From Nitrosospira multiformis (GTDB lineage Bacteria > Pseudomonadota > Gammaproteobacteria > Burkholderiales > Nitrosomonadaceae), in NCBI RefSeq assembly GCF_003050865.1, contig NZ_QAOK01000011.1:1-64000 (forward strand): DNA of 64,000 nucleotides, written 5' to 3'. A program made the translations under genes and the position numbers. Positions 56,661 to 64,000 of the stretch are shown one piece after another. The first letter of the stretch is position 1. Each line of letters begins with the position of its first letter. The notes under the pieces were generated by a model. That model had not been told where the DNA came from and did not search any database. It worked only from the letters and a program-made list of their open reading frames with translations.

Positions 56661-56995
56661 CTTGACATTTTACAATAATCCACACCTGTCACGAAAATAG
56701 CATATTACGCAGCGCCAGCCCGCGCGAAATCTGGGTATAATGTAACCTTATGTTTTTAAATCAAAATATGATAAGTTCAAAAATTAGTCTAATCAGAAAA
56801 AATTGTTATGGAAGGGCGACTTAAAAGCTCTATCTGCATATTACCCACAAACTTATCCACAGCAATTGTGGACAATAAAAAACCTTTCATTCTTGCTGAA
56901 ATCACAGCAGCAGGCTACATTAAGACCATCCCCGAAGCCCTGATTCGCTCTGATTCGGACTCTATTTCTGTATTTTTGCCGAGGAGACTCCCTCC
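56661..56995. promoter_or_regulatory. AT-rich region with DnaA-box-like motifs between xseA and exbB
   Basis: 335 bases with no gene. Four 9-mers match the DnaA box TTATCCACA: TAATCCACA (56676-56684, 8/9), TTACCCACA (56841-56849, 8/9), TTATCCACA (56853-56861, exact) and, on the minus strand, TTGTCCACA (56867-56875, 8/9). Between the first and the others lies an AT-rich tract (about 56745-56815). A TATAAT at 56736-56741 may be the -10 of a plus-strand promoter. Gene context is not that of a chromosomal origin (no dnaA, dnaN, gidA or parAB). Confidence 0.6.
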
Positions 56996-57607
56996 GTGTT
57001 CGCGTTGATTCAAGCTGCCGGCTGGCCGATCTGGCCGATCATTCTGGCATCCATCGTTGCGGTAGCCATCATCGGCGAGCGCATCTGGGCGCTGCGCCTC
57101 AGCGTGGTCGCACCGCGGAATCTCTTGCCTCTGGTAGTGCGTGAGTACCGCGAAGCGGGCGTGTCTTCCGAAATGCTCGGGCGTCTCCAGAAGCATTCTC
57201 CCCTCGGTCAGATTTTTTCTGCCGGACTGAAAAATGACACCAGTACGCGGGAAGTCATGAAAGAATCCATAGAAGAAGCCGGCCGTGCCGTTGCCCATCA
57301 ACTGGAACGCTATCTCACCACTCTGGGAACGATCGGCTCCATAAGCCCGTTGATGGGCCTGTTCGGGACACTGGTCGGCATGATCGAAATATTCGGCGCA
57401 ACCACTCCTGGCAGCGGCAACAACCCGGCGCAACTGGCGCACGGCATCTCCGTAGCGCTTTATAATGCCGCTTTTGGCATCCTTGTCGCCATTCCCAGTA
57501 TCATGTTTTACCGGTATTTCCGCGCGAAGGTGGATGAGCTGATAATAGAGATGGAATTGCAGGCATTGAAACTGGTGGAAATCATTCATGGCGAAAGAAA
57601 GGGCTGA
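56996..57607 (+). CDS. ExbB/TolQ family proton channel protein (second copy)
   Basis: 203 residues from GTG at 56996 (GAGGAG about 9 bases before). MotA/TolQ/ExbB family: WPIWPIILASIVAVAIIGERIW (split in reading), then LGTIGSISPLMGLFGTLVGMIEIF and GISVALYNAAFGILVAIPSI. Shorter than the first exbB. Together with the next gene it is the exbB-exbD pair that in many betaproteobacteria precedes lpxK; here lpxK is absent. What it energises (a TonB or TolA-like partner) is unknown. Confidence 0.9.
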   Translation: MFALIQAAGWPIWPIILASIVAVAIIGERIWALRLSVVAPRNLLPLVVREYREAGVSSEMLGRLQKHSPLGQIFSAGLKNDTSTREVMKESIEEAGRAVAHQLERYLTTLGTIGSISPLMGLFGTLVGMIEIFGATTPGSGNNPAQLAHGISVALYNAAFGILVAIPSIMFYRYFRAKVDELIIEMELQALKLVEIIHGERKG

Positions 57608-57706
57608 TTACTGGAGACGTTATGCCCGATCCATTATAACCCGCGCATCTGAAACTGCTCTTATCCGCTCTCATCCATTGCTCCCCTATTCCATCGAATC
57701 CTGGTC

Positions 57707-58123
57707 ATGAATTTTCAGCGTGGCAGACACAAAGAAGAACCTGAAATCAATCTGGTCCCGATGATCGATGTGCTGCTTGTCATCCTGATTTTTCTGATGA
57801 TCACTACCACCTACTCCCGGTTTTCGGAACTGGAAATCACTTTGCCGCAAGCCTCCTCCGAAAAATCCGGCGAGCGATTGAATGTCATCGATATCTCGGT
57901 CAGCGCGACCGGGAACTACATGATCAATCGGACGCCTATCCAGTTTCGGAATGTTGCCCAGTTCCAAGACGAATTGCGAACGGCAGCAGGAAGCCGTGTA
58001 GACCCGGTGATAGTCATCAATGCGGACGCCAGGGCAACGCACCAGTCAGTTATAACAGTGATGGAGGCGGCGCGAATGGCGGGATACAATCGCATCACTT
58101 TCACCACTCAGAATCGGGAATAG
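57707..58123 (+). CDS. ExbD/TolR family protein (second copy)
   Basis: 138 residues. EPEINLVPMIDVLLVILIFLMI is the membrane helix with the conserved Asp (about 20), followed by a periplasmic domain ending VITVMEAARMAGYNRITFTT. Pairs with the exbB-like gene 99 bases upstream. No tonB gene follows, so it may serve a distant TonB or act in Tol-like envelope work. Confidence 0.92.
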   Translation: MNFQRGRHKEEPEINLVPMIDVLLVILIFLMITTTYSRFSELEITLPQASSEKSGERLNVIDISVSATGNYMINRTPIQFRNVAQFQDELRTAAGSRVDPVIVINADARATHQSVITVMEAARMAGYNRITFTTQNRE

Positions 58124-58194
58124 TGCTGGAAGACCGAAGGCCGGCGAAAAATCGGGCTTCGCCTTATTATCCGGTCAGAAATTATTATGAATTC

Positions 58195-58222
58195 CGTCAT
58201 TCCGGCTTGACCTGGAATCCAG
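58195..58222. repeat. Intergenic palindromic repeat, CGTCATTCCGG...CTGGAATCCAG type
   Basis: CGTCATTCCGG and CCTGGAATCCAG with an ATTCCGG/CTGGAAT near-palindrome (6 of 7). Copies of this kind are scattered between genes in many proteobacterial genomes. It lies in the 222-base gap between exbD2 and the Trm112-like gene. Confidence 0.55.
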
Positions 58223-58345
58223 CCAAGCCAACAATGGCGTCCTTTGAACGTTACTGGAAAACAGCTTCAAGCAGAGTGCCTGGAAAATGGCTCGGCTGAT
58301 TGCAAGCAACTGATTGAGGTGAAACCTTAAAATTGAGGCTGAATT

Positions 58346-58528
58346 ATGGATCCGAAATTGCTCGACATTCTGGTATGCCCGTTATGCAAATCGCCGCTGC
58401 TGTACCGGAAGTCTCAAAACGAACTCATTTGCAAGGCCGACAGGCTGGCATTCCCCATCAGGGATGGAATTCCCATCATGCTGGAAGATGAAGCCCGAAG
58501 GCTGCCGGTGGAGGAAGAAATCAGCTGA
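58346..58528 (+). CDS. Trm112-like protein (YcaR family)
   Basis: 60 residues. [17 protein letters not shown] with the Cxx[21 protein letters not shown]: the Trm112/YcaR motif set with three visible cysteines. It probably stabilises a methyltransferase or has an envelope role; in E. coli ycaR lies between lpxK and kdsB. Those two genes are missing here. The next gene on the strand is an ADP-ribosylglycohydrolase family protein, 57 bases on. Confidence 0.92.
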   Translation: MDPKLLDILVCPLCKSPLLYRKSQNELICKADRLAFPIRDGIPIMLEDEARRLPVEEEIS

Positions 58529-58585
58529 CAGAATGTCCAGTGGCATTGGATTTCTGGTCTCCGGAAGCCTGAAAGGATGTGAAGA

Positions 58586-59551
58586 ATGAAGAGTCTGAAT
58601 AGTGAGGCGGTTCTTGGCGCTCTGATAGCGGACAGCGCCGCTCTGGGGCTGCACTGGATTTATGATTCTGCCCGCATCGCAGAGATCGAAGCAGCTCGAG
58701 GGCCGCGGGGCCTTGTATTTCTGCAGCCGAAGGAGGCAAATTATGCCGGGGGAAAGGGATACTTTGCGCATGGCGGAAAGATGTCCGGCGAGTCAAGCTC
58801 CTATGGAGAGGTTTGCCTGCTGATGCTGCAGCACCTGGCAAAGCACGGACGGTTCAACCGGGTCGAGTATCAGAGCGAATATCGCGCTTGCTTCGGGCCG
58901 GGCGGGAAATACGTGGGGTATATTGATTCCCCTACTCGCTTCACGCTGCGCACATTGTTACCACTGGAACCGGCGGAATTTCCGGCAGCCTCCGGCGCGG
59001 ATGACGACCAGCATCCATCCCTGTCAGCGATCCCACCGCTGGTGGCTGCACACACAGGAACACTGGATGAGCTCATGCCGCGGGTCGATGAAGTGGTGCG
59101 CATAACAAACAATAACGAAACAGCCGTCGCCGCCGCGCAATGTTCTGCCGCAGCGTTATTCAACCTTTTGCATGGCATGTCAATGCCACAAGCCCTGGCA
59201 GATGCTTTGCCGCTTGCGGGCAGCATGCTCCGGCCGCTGCTTGAAGAAGCACTCTCAATGCCCAGGCTGGATGGTGCCGGTGCAGTTCAACGCTTCGGTC
59301 CCGCCTGTCACGTCACGGAAGGTCTGCCTGTCATCTTCCACATTGCGCAAACTGCGAGCGATTACCGGAGCGCAGTCGAAACCAACATACGCGCAGGGGG
59401 AGACAGCTGCGGCCGATCGATCATGCTGGGCGCCCTCGTGGCGACACATTCGGCAAAACAGAATACTTACGAATTCCCCATTCCGTTTCAATGGCTGGCG
59501 CGATATCGGAAGTTCGTGGAGGCTGCAGACGCCTGCGCAGTCATTCAATGA
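58586..59551 (+). CDS. ADP-ribosylglycohydrolase (DraG-like) family protein
   Basis: 321 residues. The all-helical fold is suggested by GALIADSAALGLHWIYDSARI at the N-terminus (split in reading) and GGDSCGRSIMLGALVATH near residue 272. Typical DraG/ARH proteins bind Mg2+ with GDA and GGDTDT motifs; here the second is GGDSCGR, so the metal site may be altered. Plausible roles: removing ADP-ribose or hydrolysing related compounds. No DraT or nitrogenase gene is near. AAAGGATG precedes the ATG. Confidence 0.75.
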   Translation: MKSLNSEAVLGALIADSAALGLHWIYDSARIAEIEAARGPRGLVFLQPKEANYAGGKGYFAHGGKMSGESSSYGEVCLLMLQHLAKHGRFNRVEYQSEYRACFGPGGKYVGYIDSPTRFTLRTLLPLEPAEFPAASGADDDQHPSLSAIPPLVAAHTGTLDELMPRVDEVVRITNNNETAVAAAQCSAAALFNLLHGMSMPQALADALPLAGSMLRPLLEEALSMPRLDGAGAVQRFGPACHVTEGLPVIFHIAQTASDYRSAVETNIRAGGDSCGRSIMLGALVATHSAKQNTYEFPIPFQWLARYRKFVEAADACAVIQ

Positions 59552-59629
59552 TAAAACGCTAAGGCGAGCGACGAGGCGGACGATGAGGTTAGGCAGCAAG
59601 ACAGGGACAAATAGACAAAGCACCGGTAA

Positions 59630-61162
59630 TCAGGTCAAATCCACCATCGTTCCTTCAAGCACATCAATAAGCTGGGTCGGAAAGATGCCCAGCCATATAA
59701 GCAATAACGCCAGCGCCGCCAGCGTCACACTTTCCGCAAAGGAGGGCGATGCAGCGCGCAGCATGATTGCTTCACCGGTTGCCTCCGGGCCCGACGCATA
59801 CATCACTGTGATAATGCGCAGATAATAGAACAGCGCGATGATGCTGCCGATAACCACCGTAATCACAGGCATCCATAACGAGGCTTCCACCCCGGCTGTC
59901 ACTATATAGAACTTCCCGATGAAGCCCATTGTCAGGGGAATTCCGGCCAGCGACAGCAGCATGGCGGTAAACACTCCCGCCAGCCACGGCCTGTGCCAGA
60001 ACAGACCCGCATAATCCGCCAGCCTGTCGCTATCCCTTTCCGCTGAACCATGGAATTCGCCAGCGGATCCCCCATTGAACCCGTCGGACAATATCGTTAC
60101 CACACCGAAGGCGCCCAGCATGGTGACAAAATAGGCTGTCAGAAAATAAGCTACCGCCTCGATCGCCAGCTGATCAAAGGCCAGGAACCCGACCAGCAGA
60201 TAGCCAAGCTGTGCAATCGAGGAATAGGCAAGAATCCGCTTGATGTTATCCTGTAACAGGGCGAGCAGATTGCCAACCAGGATCGTCGCGACTGCAACCA
60301 GGCTCAATGCGAATGTGATCGACTGCGACTGGTGCGCGCCTGCCATGAGGAAATAGCGCAGCAGCAGGGCAAGCATGGCGCCCTTTGAAACAGTAGCGAT
60401 GAATGCGGTAATCGGCGCAGGTGCACCTTCATATACATCCGGAGTCCACATATGGAAGGGCACCAGCGCCAGTTTGAATCCGACACCTGTCACAATCAGT
60501 GCGAGCCCCGCCAACCCATAGAGTTCCAGCGCCTGATCCGGTACAGCAAGCATTGTCCCGATTTTCACAAACTGCATCGTCCCGAGCTGCGCATAGACCA
60601 GCGCCATGCCAAACAAAAGCAACCCGGATGAGAACCCGGCGAGGATCAGGTACTTGATTCCTGCTTCGAGAGGATGCTCTGTGAATCGCGGATAGGCGAT
60701 CAATGCAAACAACGAAATGCTGAGCAGTTCCAGACCCAGGAGAAACGAAGTAAAATGGCTGCTTGCCACGAGAACCCCACCGCCAAGGGCGGCCAGCAGT
60801 AACAGGATGTAAAGCGCTTCATGCCGGCTTTCGTCTCCCCCGAAGTAGCGGTAACACAACACCGCGACGACAAAGGTCGCGACAACGATGAGCCCAATGA
60901 AAAACAGCGCGTAGTGATCCAGTACCAGCAGAGCCGTGACCTGAGGAGACGCGATGCCCGCGATACCGTGGGACAGGAACAATGCCGCAATTGACAGAAC
61001 CAGCCCGGCGAGCGTCAATATCATGACCGGGCGGGGATGACGGTAAAAAGCTGCGGCCAGCATCACCACTACCGCAGCTGCGGCAAGGAGAATGAGCGGC
61101 GACAGGATCACGAGGTCGAAGTGCAATGAGTCGGAGTGTAGCGCGGAGGGCATCGGGTTCAT
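59630..61162 (-). CDS. nuoN: NADH-quinone oxidoreductase subunit N
   Basis: 510 residues, about 14 membrane helices, antiporter-like complex I subunit. VSKGAMLALLLRYFL and LLALLQDNIKRILAYSSIAQLGYLLVGF carry the conserved lysines of the proton channel. Its ATG overlaps the nuoM stop (ATGA). Last gene of the nuo operon on this strand. Confidence 0.96.
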   Translation of the reverse strand: MNPMPSALHSDSLHFDLVILSPLILLAAAAVVVMLAAAFYRHPRPVMILTLAGLVLSIAALFLSHGIAGIASPQVTALLVLDHYALFFIGLIVVATFVVAVLCYRYFGGDESRHEALYILLLLAALGGGVLVASSHFTSFLLGLELLSISLFALIAYPRFTEHPLEAGIKYLILAGFSSGLLLFGMALVYAQLGTMQFVKIGTMLAVPDQALELYGLAGLALIVTGVGFKLALVPFHMWTPDVYEGAPAPITAFIATVSKGAMLALLLRYFLMAGAHQSQSITFALSLVAVATILVGNLLALLQDNIKRILAYSSIAQLGYLLVGFLAFDQLAIEAVAYFLTAYFVTMLGAFGVVTILSDGFNGGSAGEFHGSAERDSDRLADYAGLFWHRPWLAGVFTAMLLSLAGIPLTMGFIGKFYIVTAGVEASLWMPVITVVIGSIIALFYYLRIITVMYASGPEATGEAIMLRAASPSFAESVTLAALALLLIWLGIFPTQLIDVLEGTMVDLT

Positions 61163-62661
61163 TCCACATTGACCTCATGGCGGGCGACAGCAATCGCGGG
61201 CGGACTATTTGCGGTGTTTGGCGCGGCATTCAGGACCGGCTGCGGATACAACCCCAGCCATAAGGTAATGGCTGCCATTGAATACAGGGTCGCCATTTCA
61301 CGGCTTGACAGATCATGGAGTTGCCAGCCATGCTTATTCTCGCCATGAAAAGTTTTCTGCACCAGCGCAAGCGCATATACGACACTGGCGACAAATACCA
61401 CGGTCGCGGCGGACGCCAGCACGCCGCTGCTGGTCGATAATCCCATCAGTACCAGGAATTCCCCGACGAAATTACCCATTCCCGGCAGCCCAAGCGCGGC
61501 AATGGCGAAAAATAATCCCATTGCCGCCAGGCGCGGCATGACGCTCCACAGGCCTTCAAAGCGCTGCATATCGCGTGTATGAGTCCGCTCCTGCAAAATG
61601 CCTGCGATTACAAACAATGCTCCCGTACTGATGCCGTGCGCGATCATCTGCATCACGGCTCCCCCAAGCGACCAGGGATTCCAGGCGAATATCCCGAGCA
61701 CAGCAAAGCCCAGGTGACTCACGCTGGTGTAGGCCACGAGGCGCTTGAAATCCGTCTGGGCGAACGCCAGGAAAGCGCCATAGAGAACTCCGGTTGCTCC
61801 CAACACCATCGCCACCGGAGCAAAATGCGCCGCGGCCTCGGGAAATAGCGGAATAATAAAGCGCAATAGTCCGTAGGCTCCTGTTTTCAGCAGCACTCCT
61901 GCAAGAATCACGCTTCCTGCTGTCGGCGCCTCGGTATGTGCGTCCGGCAGCCAGGTGTGAAATGGCACGATGGGCGTCTTGACTGCGAACGCAATGAAAA
62001 AGCCGAGCATGATCCACATCTCGGTGGAGGGAGACAGGGTTGTATTCAACAGCTCGAAATAATCGAATGTCAGGACTCCAGTGCTGCGGTAATGGACGAA
62101 TACCAGCGCAAGGATTGCTACCAGCATGAACATGCCGCTCCCCTGCGCGAAAATGAAGAACTTGATCGATGCATACTGCCGATTCTCATGGCCCCAGATC
62201 CCGATCAGGAAGTACATTGGCACCAGCATCAGCTCCCAGAAGAAGAAAAACAGAAACAGGTCCAGCGCAAGGAATACACCGATCGCCCCTGCCACAGTCC
62301 ATAGCAGGTTGAAGTAAAAGAACCCGACACGCTTCTGGATTTCCGTCCAGGAACATGCCACCGATACTATCCCCAGAAAAGCGGTCAGCACGACCAGGAT
62401 GAGGCTTATTCCATCCATGGCCAGATGAAAGCTCACTCCGAAACGCGGAATCCATTCCGCCCTGGTCTCGGCAAGCCACCCCCCGTGCGCGGGAAGAGCC
62501 ATAGCGCTGGCAGACTGCAGCCAAAGCCATATCGTCAATACGAACTCGATGCCCACCGTGGCCAATGCGAGCCACTTTGCCGCGCCCGGATGCCAGCGAT
62601 CCGCCATCCATGACAGCAAACCGCCCACTACCGGAATGAAAATCAATGCAGCGAGGACCAT
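61159..62661 (-). CDS. nuoM: NADH-quinone oxidoreductase subunit M
   Basis: 500 residues from the ATG at 62659-62661, which has GGGGG 7 bases before; the open frame runs about 60 codons into nuoL and is not used. Antiporter-like complex I proton-pumping subunit: FFWELMLVPMYFLIGIWG, VPFHTWLPDAHTEAPTAGSV, and LVAYTSVSHLGFAVLGIF with the channel lysines. Overlaps nuoL by 19 bases and nuoN by four. Confidence 0.96.
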   Translation of the reverse strand: MVLAALIFIPVVGGLLSWMADRWHPGAAKWLALATVGIEFVLTIWLWLQSASAMALPAHGGWLAETRAEWIPRFGVSFHLAMDGISLILVVLTAFLGIVSVACSWTEIQKRVGFFYFNLLWTVAGAIGVFLALDLFLFFFFWELMLVPMYFLIGIWGHENRQYASIKFFIFAQGSGMFMLVAILALVFVHYRSTGVLTFDYFELLNTTLSPSTEMWIMLGFFIAFAVKTPIVPFHTWLPDAHTEAPTAGSVILAGVLLKTGAYGLLRFIIPLFPEAAAHFAPVAMVLGATGVLYGAFLAFAQTDFKRLVAYTSVSHLGFAVLGIFAWNPWSLGGAVMQMIAHGISTGALFVIAGILQERTHTRDMQRFEGLWSVMPRLAAMGLFFAIAALGLPGMGNFVGEFLVLMGLSTSSGVLASAATVVFVASVVYALALVQKTFHGENKHGWQLHDLSSREMATLYSMAAITLWLGLYPQPVLNAAPNTANSPPAIAVARHEVNVE

Positions 62662-64000
62662 GCGAATACCCCCATGAATATAATACCGATCGATCCGGCG
62701 GCAATCGCTGCCGCATAGCGACGTACCTGTCCGCTTTGCGTTGCACTCAAGGCGCGATGGAAAAACAGACAAAGCCCGGCCAGGCCGCTGTAGATATTGT
62801 CGATCAGGTCGTGCCGCTTGATCTTCTGGAGCCACCTGAGTGTGCATGCAATCGCCATGCGGTAGATATCGTCGATCACGTCACGCTGATCGGCGTGTGC
62901 AAGCCAGACATAGGGCCGGACGAACAGGAACTCATAAAAACTGTCGAAGCCCCAGCCAAAATGCCAGAACTCCCGGATTCTTGCCAATGCCGGGATCAGC
63001 ATCAGCCTATGGAGAAAGGCTGGATATCTCAAAAACAACAGGTATGCCAACGCAATGCTGCCAAGAGAGGCAGCAACTGCGAGCAGCTCCAGAATGGTTT
63101 CGTCGTTTTTACCGTCATGAACGCCCTGAGTGGACGGCAAGGCATGCTGAACAAAATCGGAAAACAGCGTTAAATTTCCGAGAAAAGGCGGGGTTTCAAT
63201 CCATCCGCCCACAAGAGAGAATGCTGCAAGAACGACAAGCGGTATAGTTATGCGCAGCCCTGGCCGTCGGGTTTCAGGAGGCGTCGCAGTCCTCTCTTGG
63301 CCAAAAAAGACGAGAAACACCACGCGAAAGATGTAGAGTCCCGTCAATATTGCACCTCCCCACCCCGCGGCCCATAACCATGGATTCCCTCCTGTTGACG
63401 ACCAGGCCTGCCAAAGAATCAGGTCCTTGCTGTAGAAGCCCGCAGTAACGAGCGGCAGCGCCGCGAGCGATGCGCTGCCAATCAGAAAAGTCCAGAATGT
63501 AACGGGAAGTTTTTTCCTCAGTGCACCCATCCGGAAAATATCATGTTCCTCGTGCAGGCTCATGATGACCACACCTGCACTCAGGAACAGCAGAGCCTTG
63601 AAGAAAGCGTGCGTCACCAGGTGAAAGATGGCGGCTGACCAGGCGCCTACTCCCAGAGCAAGGAACATATAACCAAGCTGGCTGATGGTCGAATAGGCCA
63701 GCACCCGCTTGATGTCGTTTTGCGCGAGCGCACTGAATCCCGCCAGTAGCAGGGTAAGGGCGCCGACCACTGCTACCGCAAGCTGCACTACTGGGGCGAG
63801 CGTAAAGAGCGCGTGCGTGCGGGCGATCAGATATACGCCTGCTGTTACCATAGTCGCCGCATGCATCAGCGCGCTCACCGGTGTGGGGCCGGCCATTGCA
63901 TCAGGCAGCCAAGTCTGTAGCGGGAGCTGGGCAGATTTGCCCACCGCACCACCAAACAGAAGCGCTGCAGCGAGAATAGCGAGCTCCGACCCCTCCGGCC
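62643..64000 (-). CDS. nuoL: NADH-quinone oxidoreductase subunit L (C-terminal part)
   Basis: About 452 residues are in the window, reading on from the right edge (ELAILAAALLFGGAVGKSAQLPLQ); the N-terminus lies beyond it. LQTWLPDAMAGPTPVSALMHAATMVTAGVYL (split in reading), NDIKRVLAYSTISQLGYMFLALG and the C-terminal lateral-helix region are NuoL features. Largest proton-pumping subunit of complex I. It overlaps nuoM by 19 bases. Confidence 0.96.
   Translation of the reverse strand, partial: PEGSELAILAAALLFGGAVGKSAQLPLQTWLPDAMAGPTPVSALMHAATMVTAGVYLIARTHALFTLAPVVQLAVAVVGALTLLLAGFSALAQNDIKRVLAYSTISQLGYMFLALGVGAWSAAIFHLVTHAFFKALLFLSAGVVIMSLHEEHDIFRMGALRKKLPVTFWTFLIGSASLAALPLVTAGFYSKDLILWQAWSSTGGNPWLWAAGWGGAILTGLYIFRVVFLVFFGQERTATPPETRRPGLRITIPLVVLAAFSLVGGWIETPPFLGNLTLFSDFVQHALPSTQGVHDGKNDETILELLAVAASLGSIALAYLLFLRYPAFLHRLMLIPALARIREFWHFGWGFDSFYEFLFVRPYVWLAHADQRDVIDDIYRMAIACTLRWLQKIKRHDLIDNIYSGLAGLCLFFHRALSATQSGQVRRYAAAIAAGSIGIIFMGVFAWSSLH

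Noticed and set aside
56661-56995. Calling the DnaA-box region a chromosomal replication origin
   Set aside because: No dnaA, dnaN, gyrB, gidA or par genes nearby; kept only as a DnaA-box cluster worth checking.
1-64000. tRNA, rRNA, CRISPR, prophage or insertion sequence
   Set aside because: No cloverleaf, regularly spaced repeats, integrase, transposase or terminal inverted repeats were seen; gaps are too short for most of them.

Overview
The window reads as a chromosomal, mostly housekeeping stretch of a betaproteobacterium. It best fits the Nitrosomonadaceae (a Nitrosospira- or Nitrosomonas-like ammonia oxidiser), though no amo or hao gene lies inside it, so that is inference. Support comes from the local gene orders mltG-fabF-acpP-fabG-fabD-fabH-plsX-rpmF-yceD-maf and rluC/rne, glnE-yhdP-nitrilase-tldD, and a sigma-DUF3619-DUF3106-RDD operon. 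A PEP-CTERM protein and a malyl-CoA lyase/malate thiokinase cluster agree with it. No tRNA, rRNA, CRISPR array, prophage or insertion sequence was seen. Coding is dense on both strands, and TTG or GTG starts are common.

Layout: 1-717 holds the start of an exported protein and a small membrane protein. 779-4028 is mcl-mtkA-mtkB, central carbon enzymes that join glyoxylate and acetyl-CoA to malate. 4277-11666 is the fatty-acid/phospholipid initiation cluster with ribosomal protein L32. 11916-15610 holds Maf, a tetrapyrrole-methylase-family methyltransferase, a GC-rich repeat patch, SppA and RluC. RNase E (16045-18966) is divergent from rluC and has a long structured leader. 19049-22453 is a reverse-strand run of ilvE, zinc finger, phosphohexomutase, low-MW phosphatase and a tiny ORF. 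A PEP-CTERM protein gene follows, then glnE, and on the other strand yhdP, a Nit amidase and tldD.

33667-35522 is a reverse-strand operon: an ECF-type sigma factor that appears to start at CTG, a one-TM protein (DUF3619), an exported five-repeat LxPEQ protein (DUF3106) and an RDD protein. The layout resembles a sigma / membrane anti-sigma / periplasmic sensor module such as CnrH-CnrY-CnrX. 35967-39050 is a thioredoxin-like protein, TonB, ExbB, ExbD and an orphan FecR-domain protein. 39111-46044 holds a glutamine amidotransferase, YajQ, argG, argF, argD and an Orn/Lys/Arg decarboxylase. 46138-52719 holds NfeD plus slipin, S20, MurJ, MlaA and HtpX.

52924-56660 holds DsbB, a 23S rRNA methyltransferase, a DUF423 protein and XseA. 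An AT-rich gap with four DnaA-box-like 9-mers separates xseA from a second exbB/exbD pair, followed by a Trm112-like protein and an ADP-ribosylglycohydrolase family protein. The window ends in nuoN, nuoM and the 3' part of nuoL of respiratory complex I, running off the right edge.

Strongest leads: the mcl-mtkAB module in a probable Calvin-cycle autotroph; the sigma/DUF3619/DUF3106 module with its CTG start and exact 18-residue repeats; the DnaA-box cluster; and the structured rne leader. Everything is read by eye; no database search was run.
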